NCBI RefSeq assembly: GCF_004769525.1
Contig: NZ_RQFT01000001.1
Span: forward strand, 202,348-266,347
Length of the DNA: 64,000 bases
Reading direction: 5' to 3'
Source of the DNA: Leptospira bouyouniensis
Lineage (GTDB): Bacteria; Spirochaetota; Leptospiria; Leptospirales; Leptospiraceae
In this document: one piece after another, positions 54,425 through 63,008 of the stretch
Layout of the letters: each line of letters opens with the position of its first letter
Position numbering within the stretch: the stretch's first letter is position 1
The notes under the pieces: model-generated
What the model was told of the DNA's origin: nothing
Seen by the model: only the letters and a program-made list of their open reading frames with translations
The model's database searches: none
Translations under genes and position numbers: made by a program

Positions 54425-55570
54425 ATGAGCCTAACAAAAGAAACGATTCTATTTTTAAAAGACAAGAAGTTTGTCACTGCCATTCTTTTCCTTCTTCTCT
54501 TTGAATTGGTATTACAATTAGGTATTTATAAACCTTATTTAAAAAAGAACTCCTATGCATCCAATATCAATAGAGTAACAGAACACGTTATTTCCAAAAA
54601 AAATGTTCTTGAGCCAGATATTTTGATTGTAGGTACTTCTGTTGCGTTTGAAGGGATCAGCATACGAATTTTAAATGAAAACTTAAAAAAATTAGGTTTC
54701 AAAACACAATCAATTGCAGTTAGAGGATCCGAATTAGTTGTCCAACATAGAATTTTAGAAGAATACCTAGACCAATTCCCAAATGTAAAAATCATTCTTC
54801 ATGTCATGGAACCAGGAATGCCTTGGGTTGATCGAAATTATGTTGTCGATCCTACATTAGCAATGTTATCGGAACTAGGTAATTTTAAGGCAATACCAAC
54901 GGTAATCGATTTTGAATATAAATTAAATTTTTCAAATTACCTTTATCTTATTTTTAAATCTGTGGCGTATCGAAAAGATATGTCTGACTTGGTGATCAAT
55001 CTTAATGAAAGATTAAAGGCAATCTCAAGAAAAAATAAAAACCCAAATCAAAATCCTTGGGATTATGAAAATGACCATCCAGAGTCAATTGATGAATACA
55101 ATTTAACAAGTGTTGATGATTGTATGAATCGATTAGCGTTGCATCTTCCAATTGAAATTCCAAAAGGCTCGAATCCAGATCACAGAAGAATGTTATTTGA
55201 AACCTGTGGAATTGCAAGTATTGTTCCCAAAGATTCAGATGCTACTGAAGACACAAAAAGGTATTTCAGAAGATTGACCAAGATGTATGACTTTATTGGC
55301 AAACGAAAAATCCATATAATCAATGTTTTCGCACCATACTCTGATGTAATTAGAAAAGTAAACAATGAAGGAAGAATGAAAGTTTGGAGAGATGGATTAA
55401 CGGAAGCACTAAAAACCTATCAGCCATTAGATGAAATGGACTTACAAGATTCTCTAGGTGACAAAAATGGCAAATATTGTTTTGATTTGATTCATCTTAA
55501 CCAACAAGGGATGATTGAATTTTCGAATATACTTTCCAAAGAATTGGAGAAAAAACTTGGAACCAAGTGA
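54425..55570 (+). CDS. SGNH-type acyltransferase partner (AlgX/J-like)
   Basis: 381 residues; a single N-terminal anchor (ILFLLLFELVLQLGIY), then a periplasmic domain with DILIVGTSVAFEG (block I, nucleophile Ser72 within G70-T-S72) and, at the C-terminus, YCFDLIHLNQQGM, where D354 and H357 match the SGNH DxxH dyad. All three catalytic residues appear present. It probably takes acetyl from the MBOAT partner and passes it to the glycan. Starts 2 bp after the MBOAT stop. Confidence 0.82.
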   Translation: MSLTKETILFLKDKKFVTAILFLLLFELVLQLGIYKPYLKKNSYASNINRVTEHVISKKNVLEPDILIVGTSVAFEGISIRILNENLKKLGFKTQSIAVRGSELVVQHRILEEYLDQFPNVKIILHVMEPGMPWVDRNYVVDPTLAMLSELGNFKAIPTVIDFEYKLNFSNYLYLIFKSVAYRKDMSDLVINLNERLKAISRKNKNPNQNPWDYENDHPESIDEYNLTSVDDCMNRLALHLPIEIPKGSNPDHRRMLFETCGIASIVPKDSDATEDTKRYFRRLTKMYDFIGKRKIHIINVFAPYSDVIRKVNNEGRMKVWRDGLTEALKTYQPLDEMDLQDSLGDKNGKYCFDLIHLNQQGMIEFSNILSKELEKKLGTK

Positions 55571-55895
55571 AATTACACTTAATCAATTACAAAACGAAGT
55601 AAATGATTGGATCCAAACAATTGGTGTACGTTATTTTTCTGAGTTAACCAATTTGGCAATCCTTATGGAAGAAGTCGGCGAATTGTCAAGGTTAATGGCA
55701 AGAAAATATGGGGACCAATCTTTCAAATCAGGTGAGTCTGCTGAACAAATCCCCGGAGAAATCGGAGACATCTTATTTGTATTAACTTGCCTTGCCAATC
55801 AAATGGGAATTTCACTCCAAGATTCAATAACAGCCACCTTACAGAAAAATACGAAACGTGATTTTAATCGTCACAAAAACAATCCAAAACTTTAG
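55557..55895 (+). CDS. MazG-like nucleotide pyrophosphohydrolase
   Basis: 112 residues from the TTG at 55557, chosen because it has a GGAG ribosome site 7 nt upstream and overlaps the SGNH gene's end by 14 bp; a longer frame upstream is a shadow. Helical all-alpha NTP-PPase fold: LAILMEEVGELSRLM (metal-binding EExxE) and IPGEIGDILFVLTCLANQMG (ExxD). It hydrolyses (d)NTPs or related nucleotides. Last gene of the glycan cluster; overlaps the convergent 55892 gene by 4 bp. Confidence 0.85.
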   Translation: MEPSEITLNQLQNEVNDWIQTIGVRYFSELTNLAILMEEVGELSRLMARKYGDQSFKSGESAEQIPGEIGDILFVLTCLANQMGISLQDSITATLQKNTKRDFNRHKNNPKL

Positions 55896-56617
55896 ATTTT
55901 AAATTCAGCTGTATGGATAGGTATCCCAGCTTCTTTTCGTATGGCATTCCAATATGCGGATAAGTGCGCAGGATGCGAATTCATATCTGAGATACAATAT
56001 TCAAACTTTTGTCTAAAAACAGAATCTTTATCTAAATAGTTCTCATATTCCTCATATTCATCTAACATTGTTTGGAAAAATTTTTTCTGACCTTCGAAAT
56101 CATAATCTTCTCGAAAGAACATATATGCGTGGGCCAAATCATGGAGTAAATGTTCAAAGGCATCTCTTTTCCCTTCAACGAGTGTTCCATTTAATGCATG
56201 TTCCCAACTAATCGTAGCATAACGAATGCCTTTACTCTGCGTTTCCAACATTTCTAAAGAACTTGGATTGAAATTTATGAGTTGAATATTCCATTCACCG
56301 ATATGCCACTTCCAAAGTGCATATCTAACAGTATCAGGCATTCCATAAAAGCGAACCAATTCTAAAAACTCTTTCGAAGAGTTCCGATTGGGTAACTTTT
56401 GTCCCATCCTTAAAAACGGATGTCTTTTAACCCTACGTTCTAAATACAATAATACAATTTGATATGTAACTTCGCTTCCTGAAAGTGTACCAGTTTCCCA
56501 TTTGACTTTGATCTCTGAGAGTTTGGAAGTAAGTTCTAAAGCTTCGTTTGGAAGTAATGATTCAGGGATACAAATTTTTTTGAACGATCCATAAATCCTA
56601 CCATTTTCATGAGGCAT
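55892..56617 (-). CDS. protein with an HDxxHx11E motif (Coq4-like spacing), end of the caspase/kelch operon
   Basis: 241 residues from the ATG at 56617 (a TTG nine bases upstream is possible). No signal peptide. Mostly helical. The region FEHLLHDLAHAYMFFRED..E holds H149-D150-x2-H153-x11-E165, the same spacing as the metal/lipid-site motif of Coq4 proteins; no other Coq4 similarity can be confirmed by eye, so this may be chance. It follows the third kelch lipoprotein by about one base and is the last gene of the operon. Confidence 0.6.
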   Translation of the reverse strand: MPHENGRIYGSFKKICIPESLLPNEALELTSKLSEIKVKWETGTLSGSEVTYQIVLLYLERRVKRHPFLRMGQKLPNRNSSKEFLELVRFYGMPDTVRYALWKWHIGEWNIQLINFNPSSLEMLETQSKGIRYATISWEHALNGTLVEGKRDAFEHLLHDLAHAYMFFREDYDFEGQKKFFQTMLDEYEEYENYLDKDSVFRQKFEYCISDMNSHPAHLSAYWNAIRKEAGIPIHTAEFKI

Positions 56618-56618
56618 A

Positions 56619-58376
56619 TTATTCAATTAGCCCATAATATTCGGTGCCATGATTGAACATTCCACCAGACTCACCACCTAAGAATAAGAATGTCCCATCT
56701 GAAAATTTTACTCCACTATGTTTAGAGATGCTAGTTCTTGACATACCCATATCATAAAAACTATTACTTTTCCCATAATCTAATTTTTCAATTGTTCGAC
56801 TGGGTTCACTTGTATTATAACGATAAGCACCACCATAAAACAAAACTCCACCATCAGGTAATTCTAATGCCATACTCCATTCTCTTCTGTATAATGAATT
56901 TGCGACAGTCATGACACGATTCTTAGCTACATCAAATAACATTGTTGCATTACTTAAATTCGATAACTGAGCCCCATAAATTAGAACATTCCCATCTGTT
57001 AATTTTAAACATTTTAATGCGGCAACAGGAATGGGTAAACTAGGACCCCAACTGAATGATTCTGTCATCGGATCATAAAATTCCGTTGTATCTTTTGGAG
57101 CAAAGATACCATCAGTTCCACCAACTATAAAGACTCTACCATCATTCAAAACAACCGAACATGAAAATGATCGAGGTGACATCATTCGGTTTGTAATTTC
57201 AGTGAAAGTCTCTGCAATCGGATCGTAAATTTCAGCGGAATTTAAAGTTGTAAAGTATAATCCAGGTAACACAGGTGTATAATCTTTAATCCCACCAATT
57301 ACCATTACCTTTCCATTTGGCAATTTGACAATATCATGCATATGTCTTGGTTGTACCATGGAACCTGATTGTACAAAAGATGTTGTTTCCGTATCAAAAA
57401 TATAACTTTCAGGAAGAGCAGTAGATGCATAAATTTTGAGGCCACCAGTGATAAATAACCTTTTACCATCCAACATAACTCCTCGTTCACCTCGATGGAT
57501 TTCAGGTAAACTTGGATTTGTCAGAATAAAATCATTAGTCCCTCTTCTTAAAATCTCAGCACTCGAATTATACCCGTAAATGGCAATCACATCACCATTC
57601 TGATTTTGAAATGCTTCAAACTCAGATCGACCATAATGTAATGTTGGACCAGGTACCAAACCAATCAATCGAATGGTTATCGAGTTTGTAACATTATTTA
57701 AAGCTTTGTCTTCTGCATTTGGAAACGCTATTGTTAATGAACCTGGCTCATTTGAGACAAAATTAGTTTCAAAATAAACTCGGAAATTTGAATCATCAAT
57801 TTTTTGAATCGAACGTATAACAATAGAAGATGCGAGAGATCCACTCAGTAATGGTGATCCAAATTGATTTAATGGTTCCGAACTTGCAAAATCCCAATAC
57901 CGAGAACTAAAAAAAGTATAATCAGTGATGGGTAAATAATTGGTTAAACTTATAACTGGTAATTGAGTATCAACAATGATAGGATACATATCTTGCGAAA
58001 GTGTTTCGCCAAAACCAGAGACAACACTTTTTAAATTTATTTCATATCGACCATCCTGATTTAATGGATCAAACTGTATCAGAAGTTGGTCATTTCCAAC
58101 TTTTGTGAAACTAACATTTGTAAATGTCTGTTCATTCAAATCTGAAAGAAATTCGGTATCTAAAGCTGCCAACTCACGATTACATTTCAATAATACCTGA
58201 TTAATATTCCCAAATGATTTTGAATTGGAATGTTCATTACATTCAAAGGTTGCACCAGAACTTATGGAACTAAGTAAAATTCCTGTTACAGATTTAGGAT
58301 CAAAAACATTTTTGAATTCGGATTGAATCATACAACCAACGAATAATAATACGAATGGAAATATTGATTTATTCAA
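56619..58376 (-). CDS. kelch-repeat lipoprotein 3
   Basis: 585 residues from a TTG at 58376, supported by a GGAGGAA ribosome site 7-8 nt upstream; the longer frame adds 15 residues inside the previous gene. Signal peptide with lipobox LLFVGC. Then a FDPKSVTG segment, a probable Ig-like domain (about 60-270; ALNNVTNSITIRLIG) and a beta-propeller of six kelch-type repeats (GKVMVIGG, GRVFIVGG, GNVLIYGA, GGVLFYGG, GTFLFLGG motifs, each 45-60 residues apart). A surface/periplasmic binding module. The stop overlaps the next gene's neighbourhood. Confidence 0.85.
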   Translation of the reverse strand: MNKSIFPFVLLFVGCMIQSEFKNVFDPKSVTGILLSSISSGATFECNEHSNSKSFGNINQVLLKCNRELAALDTEFLSDLNEQTFTNVSFTKVGNDQLLIQFDPLNQDGRYEINLKSVVSGFGETLSQDMYPIIVDTQLPVISLTNYLPITDYTFFSSRYWDFASSEPLNQFGSPLLSGSLASSIVIRSIQKIDDSNFRVYFETNFVSNEPGSLTIAFPNAEDKALNNVTNSITIRLIGLVPGPTLHYGRSEFEAFQNQNGDVIAIYGYNSSAEILRRGTNDFILTNPSLPEIHRGERGVMLDGKRLFITGGLKIYASTALPESYIFDTETTSFVQSGSMVQPRHMHDIVKLPNGKVMVIGGIKDYTPVLPGLYFTTLNSAEIYDPIAETFTEITNRMMSPRSFSCSVVLNDGRVFIVGGTDGIFAPKDTTEFYDPMTESFSWGPSLPIPVAALKCLKLTDGNVLIYGAQLSNLSNATMLFDVAKNRVMTVANSLYRREWSMALELPDGGVLFYGGAYRYNTSEPSRTIEKLDYGKSNSFYDMGMSRTSISKHSGVKFSDGTFLFLGGESGGMFNHGTEYYGLIE

Positions 58377-60222
58377 AGCTATATTCCTCCGTATTCGCAA
58401 GGATGCTACCAATCCTACCACCTAAAATCATTCCACCACCGGTGGACGAATACCTGATTTCACATCCGTCCCACCGAGCATTCAATGATCTGCTTGTAAG
58501 ATAAAATCGATTATCTGTTTCAGACCACGACTCTGTATCCAAAATAGAATCGAATGTATTTCCATTTACAGTTCGGTATTCAAGACCACCTGCTATCACA
58601 ATTTGGTCTTTTCCATAAGGGAATACAAATGAACTTCCCCATTCCCTTCCAAACAAAAGATTTTTATGATCCCGGATTGTATCATTCGTTGGGTTATAAA
58701 TTTGGGCTCGAAGAATTGGTTGGTTATCGTTGAACCGAGAACTGATTCCTCCAAGAATTAGAATCTCTCCATTACTTAAAGAGTGTGTGAAATGATTGAA
58801 TCTTTTGATAACTTTCGCTGAGGAAGTAGACAGAGTTTTTGTTGTTACATCGTAAATTTCAATCGAATCAATGGATCTTGCATTATAGTCTGTTGGGGCA
58901 GGACCTGTTACGTCTGACCTTTCTCCCCCAATGATTACCACCTTTCCCGTATTAGATGACAAAATTTGCGCCTGTTTCCCGCGTGAATTCACTAAATTTC
59001 CAATCGTTTCTACTGTCATCAACCCAGTATCTGCTGTTACATGTATCAACTCAACCATCGCCACGGATTGGAAAGGAGAGAATGGAGTCAGTCCACCAAC
59101 AACAAGTACATCTCCATTTGGCAATAAAGTCATTTTATGTAATTGCCGAGGAGTTACGAGACTTGGACCTTCAGTCCAAGTACTAGTCACAGGGTCAAAA
59201 ATTTCGATTGATTTTAGACTTTCATTTGATGGACTACCAACTTTTCCACCAAACCCACCTGAAACCAAAAGTCGACCATCTAGGAGTTTTACAATTGCGA
59301 ATTCCTGCCTGCGATAGATCATATCAGTTCCAATGGTAAATTCCTTGGATATTGAATTATAATATTCAGTACTACTTAAGGTCCCATTTCCGTTGATTAA
59401 CACACCTGATTTTGCGCGTCCTCCAAGAACCATTTTTCTTCCATCATCAAGTTCCATTCCAACACAAGATCTTCTTGCAATGTTCATGTTGGGTCCACTT
59501 TTAAAAGCAAAAACCTGTACTGGAACAGTGATGACCCCTTGTGTGTTCAACGCTTTGTCTTTTACACCACTGAATCGAATTGATAAAATCCCACCGTTTG
59601 CATTCGGATTACCAGCAAATAACAAACGAATATTTCTAGAGGACACGATGATATCAGAAACAACCAAACTGTTTTTTGCATTCCCACTTAATTCAACTTG
59701 AGAAAGATTGCCATCCCAAACGATTTCTTCATTGGCTTCAATATCCAAAAACCCTGACTGCAATTCAGAGATATCAATTCCATTTCCTGTTTTTAACTGT
59801 AAAAGTGGTGGATTAGAATCAATTTCAAATTCAAATGATTCTGGATTAACTAAAAGTGATTCACCAAGATAATAATCTTTTAGATTCATAGTGAACTTTC
59901 CACTTGTCACACCTGGCGCCATTCGTACTTCATATAAAAATTTACTTCTTGGAATAACTTGAGATATGGGATTAGTCGTGGTATTAGTGACTGGCAATCT
60001 TAATCCATGAGTATTTGTGGTAAAATCATAGTTAGTCGTTACGTAAATGATCCCACCAGGTTGAACTCGGTTTGATGAAAACTCCATTTTTACAACCGAA
60101 TCAGCATTTAATAATAACAACCCAAGGTATGTTGGTGAACTTGGATCCATTGGATTTGAACCCTGTGAAATTTTACAGGATACAAAAAGTATGAAAAAAA
60201 TTAAATGCCTAATCTTTTCCAT
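58369..60222 (-). CDS. kelch-repeat lipoprotein 2
   Basis: 617 residues. MEKIRHLIFFILFVSC signal peptide (lipobox cysteine at 16), MDPSSPTYLG, an Ig-like domain at about 40-235 (ends VKDKALNTQGVITVPVQVFAF), then six or so kelch repeats (DGRKMVLGG, GRLLVSGG, GDVLVVGG, GKVVIIGG, GEILILGG, DQIVIAGG, GGMILGG). Same design as both neighbours. It starts 14 bp inside the upstream kelch gene and its 3' end overlaps the next gene's start by 8 bp, so translation of the three is coupled. Confidence 0.87.
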   Translation of the reverse strand: MEKIRHLIFFILFVSCKISQGSNPMDPSSPTYLGLLLLNADSVVKMEFSSNRVQPGGIIYVTTNYDFTTNTHGLRLPVTNTTTNPISQVIPRSKFLYEVRMAPGVTSGKFTMNLKDYYLGESLLVNPESFEFEIDSNPPLLQLKTGNGIDISELQSGFLDIEANEEIVWDGNLSQVELSGNAKNSLVVSDIIVSSRNIRLLFAGNPNANGGILSIRFSGVKDKALNTQGVITVPVQVFAFKSGPNMNIARRSCVGMELDDGRKMVLGGRAKSGVLINGNGTLSSTEYYNSISKEFTIGTDMIYRRQEFAIVKLLDGRLLVSGGFGGKVGSPSNESLKSIEIFDPVTSTWTEGPSLVTPRQLHKMTLLPNGDVLVVGGLTPFSPFQSVAMVELIHVTADTGLMTVETIGNLVNSRGKQAQILSSNTGKVVIIGGERSDVTGPAPTDYNARSIDSIEIYDVTTKTLSTSSAKVIKRFNHFTHSLSNGEILILGGISSRFNDNQPILRAQIYNPTNDTIRDHKNLLFGREWGSSFVFPYGKDQIVIAGGLEYRTVNGNTFDSILDTESWSETDNRFYLTSRSLNARWDGCEIRYSSTGGGMILGGRIGSILANTEEYSFE

Positions 60223-61723
60223 ATATCTCTACCCTTGTATCAAGTGATGCTGAATCTCCAAAGATTACAATTCCTTTGGAAGTTAAATGGGCTGAATGCT
60301 CAGAACGAGGAATCATCATTGTATCAACGATGAAATTTTTTTTCTCATAATGATCATACAATTCTAAAATTCCAGATTTGTAATAAGTATCGATACCACC
60401 TGTATAAAATACCTGTTCATTTGAAAATTTAGAGATGGCACTCCCATTTTTGAATCTTGTTGTAAAACCTAAACTGGTTGTTGTTGATTTGTTCTCATTC
60501 CAAGATTCTATAGATTTGGTTCCAGTACCTTCCCTAATCATTCCACCAAAAAGTACACGGTCTCTGTTTGGCATTTTTATATGAGTGACATTTGATCGAG
60601 CAGTTGAAAATACTCCTGGTAAACTGATCAAATTATAGGAATTTGTATCAATCGAATAAACAGTATTGGAAAAGAAGGCATATGGATCCAATCTATCCCT
60701 TCCCCCAAAATATAAGATCCGAGAATTCACTTCATCATATTCAGCTGAATGAAACGATATACCAATTGGGAAATTCGAAGAAACACCAAGGATCGTTGAA
60801 CTAGATCCTGACGTAGAAATATATTCATGATCATTTATAACTGCTGATGCATCTGCCCCAGCCTGGAATTGTCCTCCCGAAACCAACAGATCACCTTGGT
60901 TCAAACATACCATAGTATGTCCATGCCGCCGTCTTTGCATAGAAAATGGAAGTTCGGTGACAGCTTCATTCACAGGATCAATCAGATAAATTTTGTTTGA
61001 TATTTGGGTTTCATGCGTAACATTCCCCGATACTGTTTTCCCACCAGAAACATATACTCTACCATTTTTCTGAACACATATAGCCATACCCATCAAACTT
61101 TGGTTTAGCGATGGCAAAACCTTCGACAAACCAGTTTCTGGATTTAGAATTTCGACAGTCGCTAAAGTCGAACCAGAAGGGTTTACTCCACCAACAAGCA
61201 AAATTCTACCATCAACTAAGATTGTAGAAGTAATGTAACCTTTGGCTTCTGAAATGGATCCAAAGTATTTGGGATATGGAAATCGAAACTCCAATTGTTT
61301 TCCACGAAATGAATAGTCAGTTAATTCATCTGGTTTAGCGATCGTAATTGTAAGGGGATCTCTCCATTCCGATCGAGAAGATACGGAAAACAAAACTCTT
61401 AGTTTTGATTCAGATAGTGGGAATACATCGCGTAAGATAAGGTCATTTTGGTATGGTTCTGAAATCCTAAATTCTTCTTTAGTAAAAAAACTAGCGACAG
61501 GTGCACTCAAATCCAAATCTAAGTATTCAGTTTTTACAATTGTCGGATAATCATTTGGTTTGTATCGAGTTGTGATTTGCAAATCATTGCCAAATCCTAA
61601 TCCCAATGCAACAACAGCGGATCCTCCCAGGGAAGTTGTAGGATCAAATATATTTTGTTTTGGTGCTTCCACCTTACAAAATAAAATGAAAAGGAAAAAA
61701 ATAAGATTAAAACCTAAGCGCAT
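60209..61723 (-). CDS. kelch-repeat lipoprotein 1
   Basis: 504 residues. MRLGFNLIFFLFILFC signal peptide with a relaxed lipobox (cysteine at 16), FDPTTSLGGSAVVALG, a shorter N-terminal beta domain (about 40-170; FLDLDLSAPVASFF), then a propeller with kelch-type repeats (GRILLVGG, GRVYVSGG, GDLLVSGG, SRILYFGG, DRVLFGG, EQVFYTGG). It lacks most of the Ig-like insert of the other two. Its start lies 17 bp inside the caspase gene, so translation is coupled to the protease. Confidence 0.85.
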   Translation of the reverse strand: MRLGFNLIFFLFILFCKVEAPKQNIFDPTTSLGGSAVVALGLGFGNDLQITTRYKPNDYPTIVKTEYLDLDLSAPVASFFTKEEFRISEPYQNDLILRDVFPLSESKLRVLFSVSSRSEWRDPLTITIAKPDELTDYSFRGKQLEFRFPYPKYFGSISEAKGYITSTILVDGRILLVGGVNPSGSTLATVEILNPETGLSKVLPSLNQSLMGMAICVQKNGRVYVSGGKTVSGNVTHETQISNKIYLIDPVNEAVTELPFSMQRRRHGHTMVCLNQGDLLVSGGQFQAGADASAVINDHEYISTSGSSSTILGVSSNFPIGISFHSAEYDEVNSRILYFGGRDRLDPYAFFSNTVYSIDTNSYNLISLPGVFSTARSNVTHIKMPNRDRVLFGGMIREGTGTKSIESWNENKSTTTSLGFTTRFKNGSAISKFSNEQVFYTGGIDTYYKSGILELYDHYEKKNFIVDTMMIPRSEHSAHLTSKGIVIFGDSASLDTRVEIYGKD

Positions 61724-63008
61724 ATCCCACTTTTCCGATCCGATTGATTCCCATAAACCCTTGGTTTTCCATATCCAAATCTAAAAAAACACCCGATTTT
61801 TCTTTAGGGTTGGGACCTAACAGATAAAAATCAAACACATTTGCAGTCCAAAGAATTACTAAGGCAGTGAGAGCTTGTGACAAATTTGTTCGTGAATTTT
61901 CCATTTGTTGTCTGTACGGCTCAATCAAAAAATAATTAAATACAATCGTTTCCGTGATTCTTGGGTTAGGAGGAATTCCGATGGCGGATTCATATGCTTC
62001 TTTGTCTGAACGAAATTGATTGTATTGGTATCCTGTATACAAAACACCTAATGCAAAAATGGACATATATATTTTTCCTTTGTCCTCTTGCCCTCTCGCA
62101 TATTGCCCCCATCCAGGAATTAAAAAAGATCGGAAAGCATAAGTTGGATTATATGGATTAAATAAGGGCGCATCAGCCAAGGATGTTTCTGGATTGATTG
62201 CATATGTTAATATTGTATCTTCTGCTTTTTCTGCGTATTCCTTTGTGTATGGTTTCTGTAATTTTTGATTTTCTTTAGTCCATTCCTTCATGGATTGAAT
62301 CACATAATTGGATAACTCCGAATATGTAACCTCACCATTATAGTTTGCATCCGCCCGTCCTTCCAAACCATAAATCAAATATTTAGTGAAGATACCATGA
62401 CCAGATTTTGGATCTTCAAAACTCGAATAACCGACCTTAGTTGAATAAAAAACAGATACAATTTCGGAGTCTTTAAAATTCACACCTTCTAAGTATTTTC
62501 TACCGATCTCACCTTTCCCATCCTCCGGATTGCGACAAGCATCGATAAAAAAAACAACTCTCTTTAATTTGAATTTACGAGTCATTTCCAAAATTTGTTC
62601 AACTGCTATCCCAGTCTCAAAAGGTTTTTCGGGATCTGCATCCTCAGGTAACAAAAACACTTTATCATTATAATCAACTACACCATGGCCTGAAAAATAA
62701 AATACAAATAGATCTTCTGGATTCGTTTCTTCTAATACAGATTCGAGTTGAGTCAAAATATTGTACTTTGTGGGAGTTGAATTAATAGATCCTTCTTGCA
62801 CCAAGGTTTGGATACGATTGTAAGATCCATAACTAAAAAGAATTTTAGTCATTCCGAGTGCATCGTTTTTTGCCGTTTTTAAATTTGGAAGAGACAAATT
62901 CTTATATTCACTAACGCCAACAACAAACCCAAAACGTTTCCCTCCAGGGTCTGCATTTAGGTAAGCTGGTATCACCATAATTAAGAATATTAGAATTTTT
63001 GACTTCAT
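61707..63008 (-). CDS. secreted caspase-family (C14-type) protein with EF-hand-like loop and membrane tail
   Basis: 433 residues. Signal peptide (cleavage near DADPGG, residue 19-20). Caspase-like domain at about 25-250 with catalytic H108 (FYFSGHG) and C158 (FFIDACRN). Residues 220-231 (DANYNGEVTYSE) fit a canonical EF-hand calcium loop (D, N, N, G, E, E at positions 1,3,5,6,7,12), next to the GLEGRAD segment common in metacaspase-like proteins. The C-terminal part (AFRSFLIPGWGQYARG...) matches a DUF5683-like membrane region with two or three helices. Protease with likely Ca2+ dependence on the envelope. Translationally coupled to a chemoreceptor domain gene and to kelch lipoprotein 1. Confidence 0.88.
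   Translation of the reverse strand: MKSKILIFLIMVIPAYLNADPGGKRFGFVVGVSEYKNLSLPNLKTAKNDALGMTKILFSYGSYNRIQTLVQEGSINSTPTKYNILTQLESVLEETNPEDLFVFYFSGHGVVDYNDKVFLLPEDADPEKPFETGIAVEQILEMTRKFKLKRVVFFIDACRNPEDGKGEIGRKYLEGVNFKDSEIVSVFYSTKVGYSSFEDPKSGHGIFTKYLIYGLEGRADANYNGEVTYSELSNYVIQSMKEWTKENQKLQKPYTKEYAEKAEDTILTYAINPETSLADAPLFNPYNPTYAFRSFLIPGWGQYARGQEDKGKIYMSIFALGVLYTGYQYNQFRSDKEAYESAIGIPPNPRITETIVFNYFLIEPYRQQMENSRTNLSQALTALVILWTANVFDFYLLGPNPKEKSGVFLDLDMENQGFMGINRIGKVGYALRF

Noticed and set aside
56619..58421. Longer start of kelch lipoprotein 3 at 58421
   Set aside because: It would place 15 unrelated residues before the signal peptide, whereas TTG at 58376 has GGAGGAA and a clean lipobox context.
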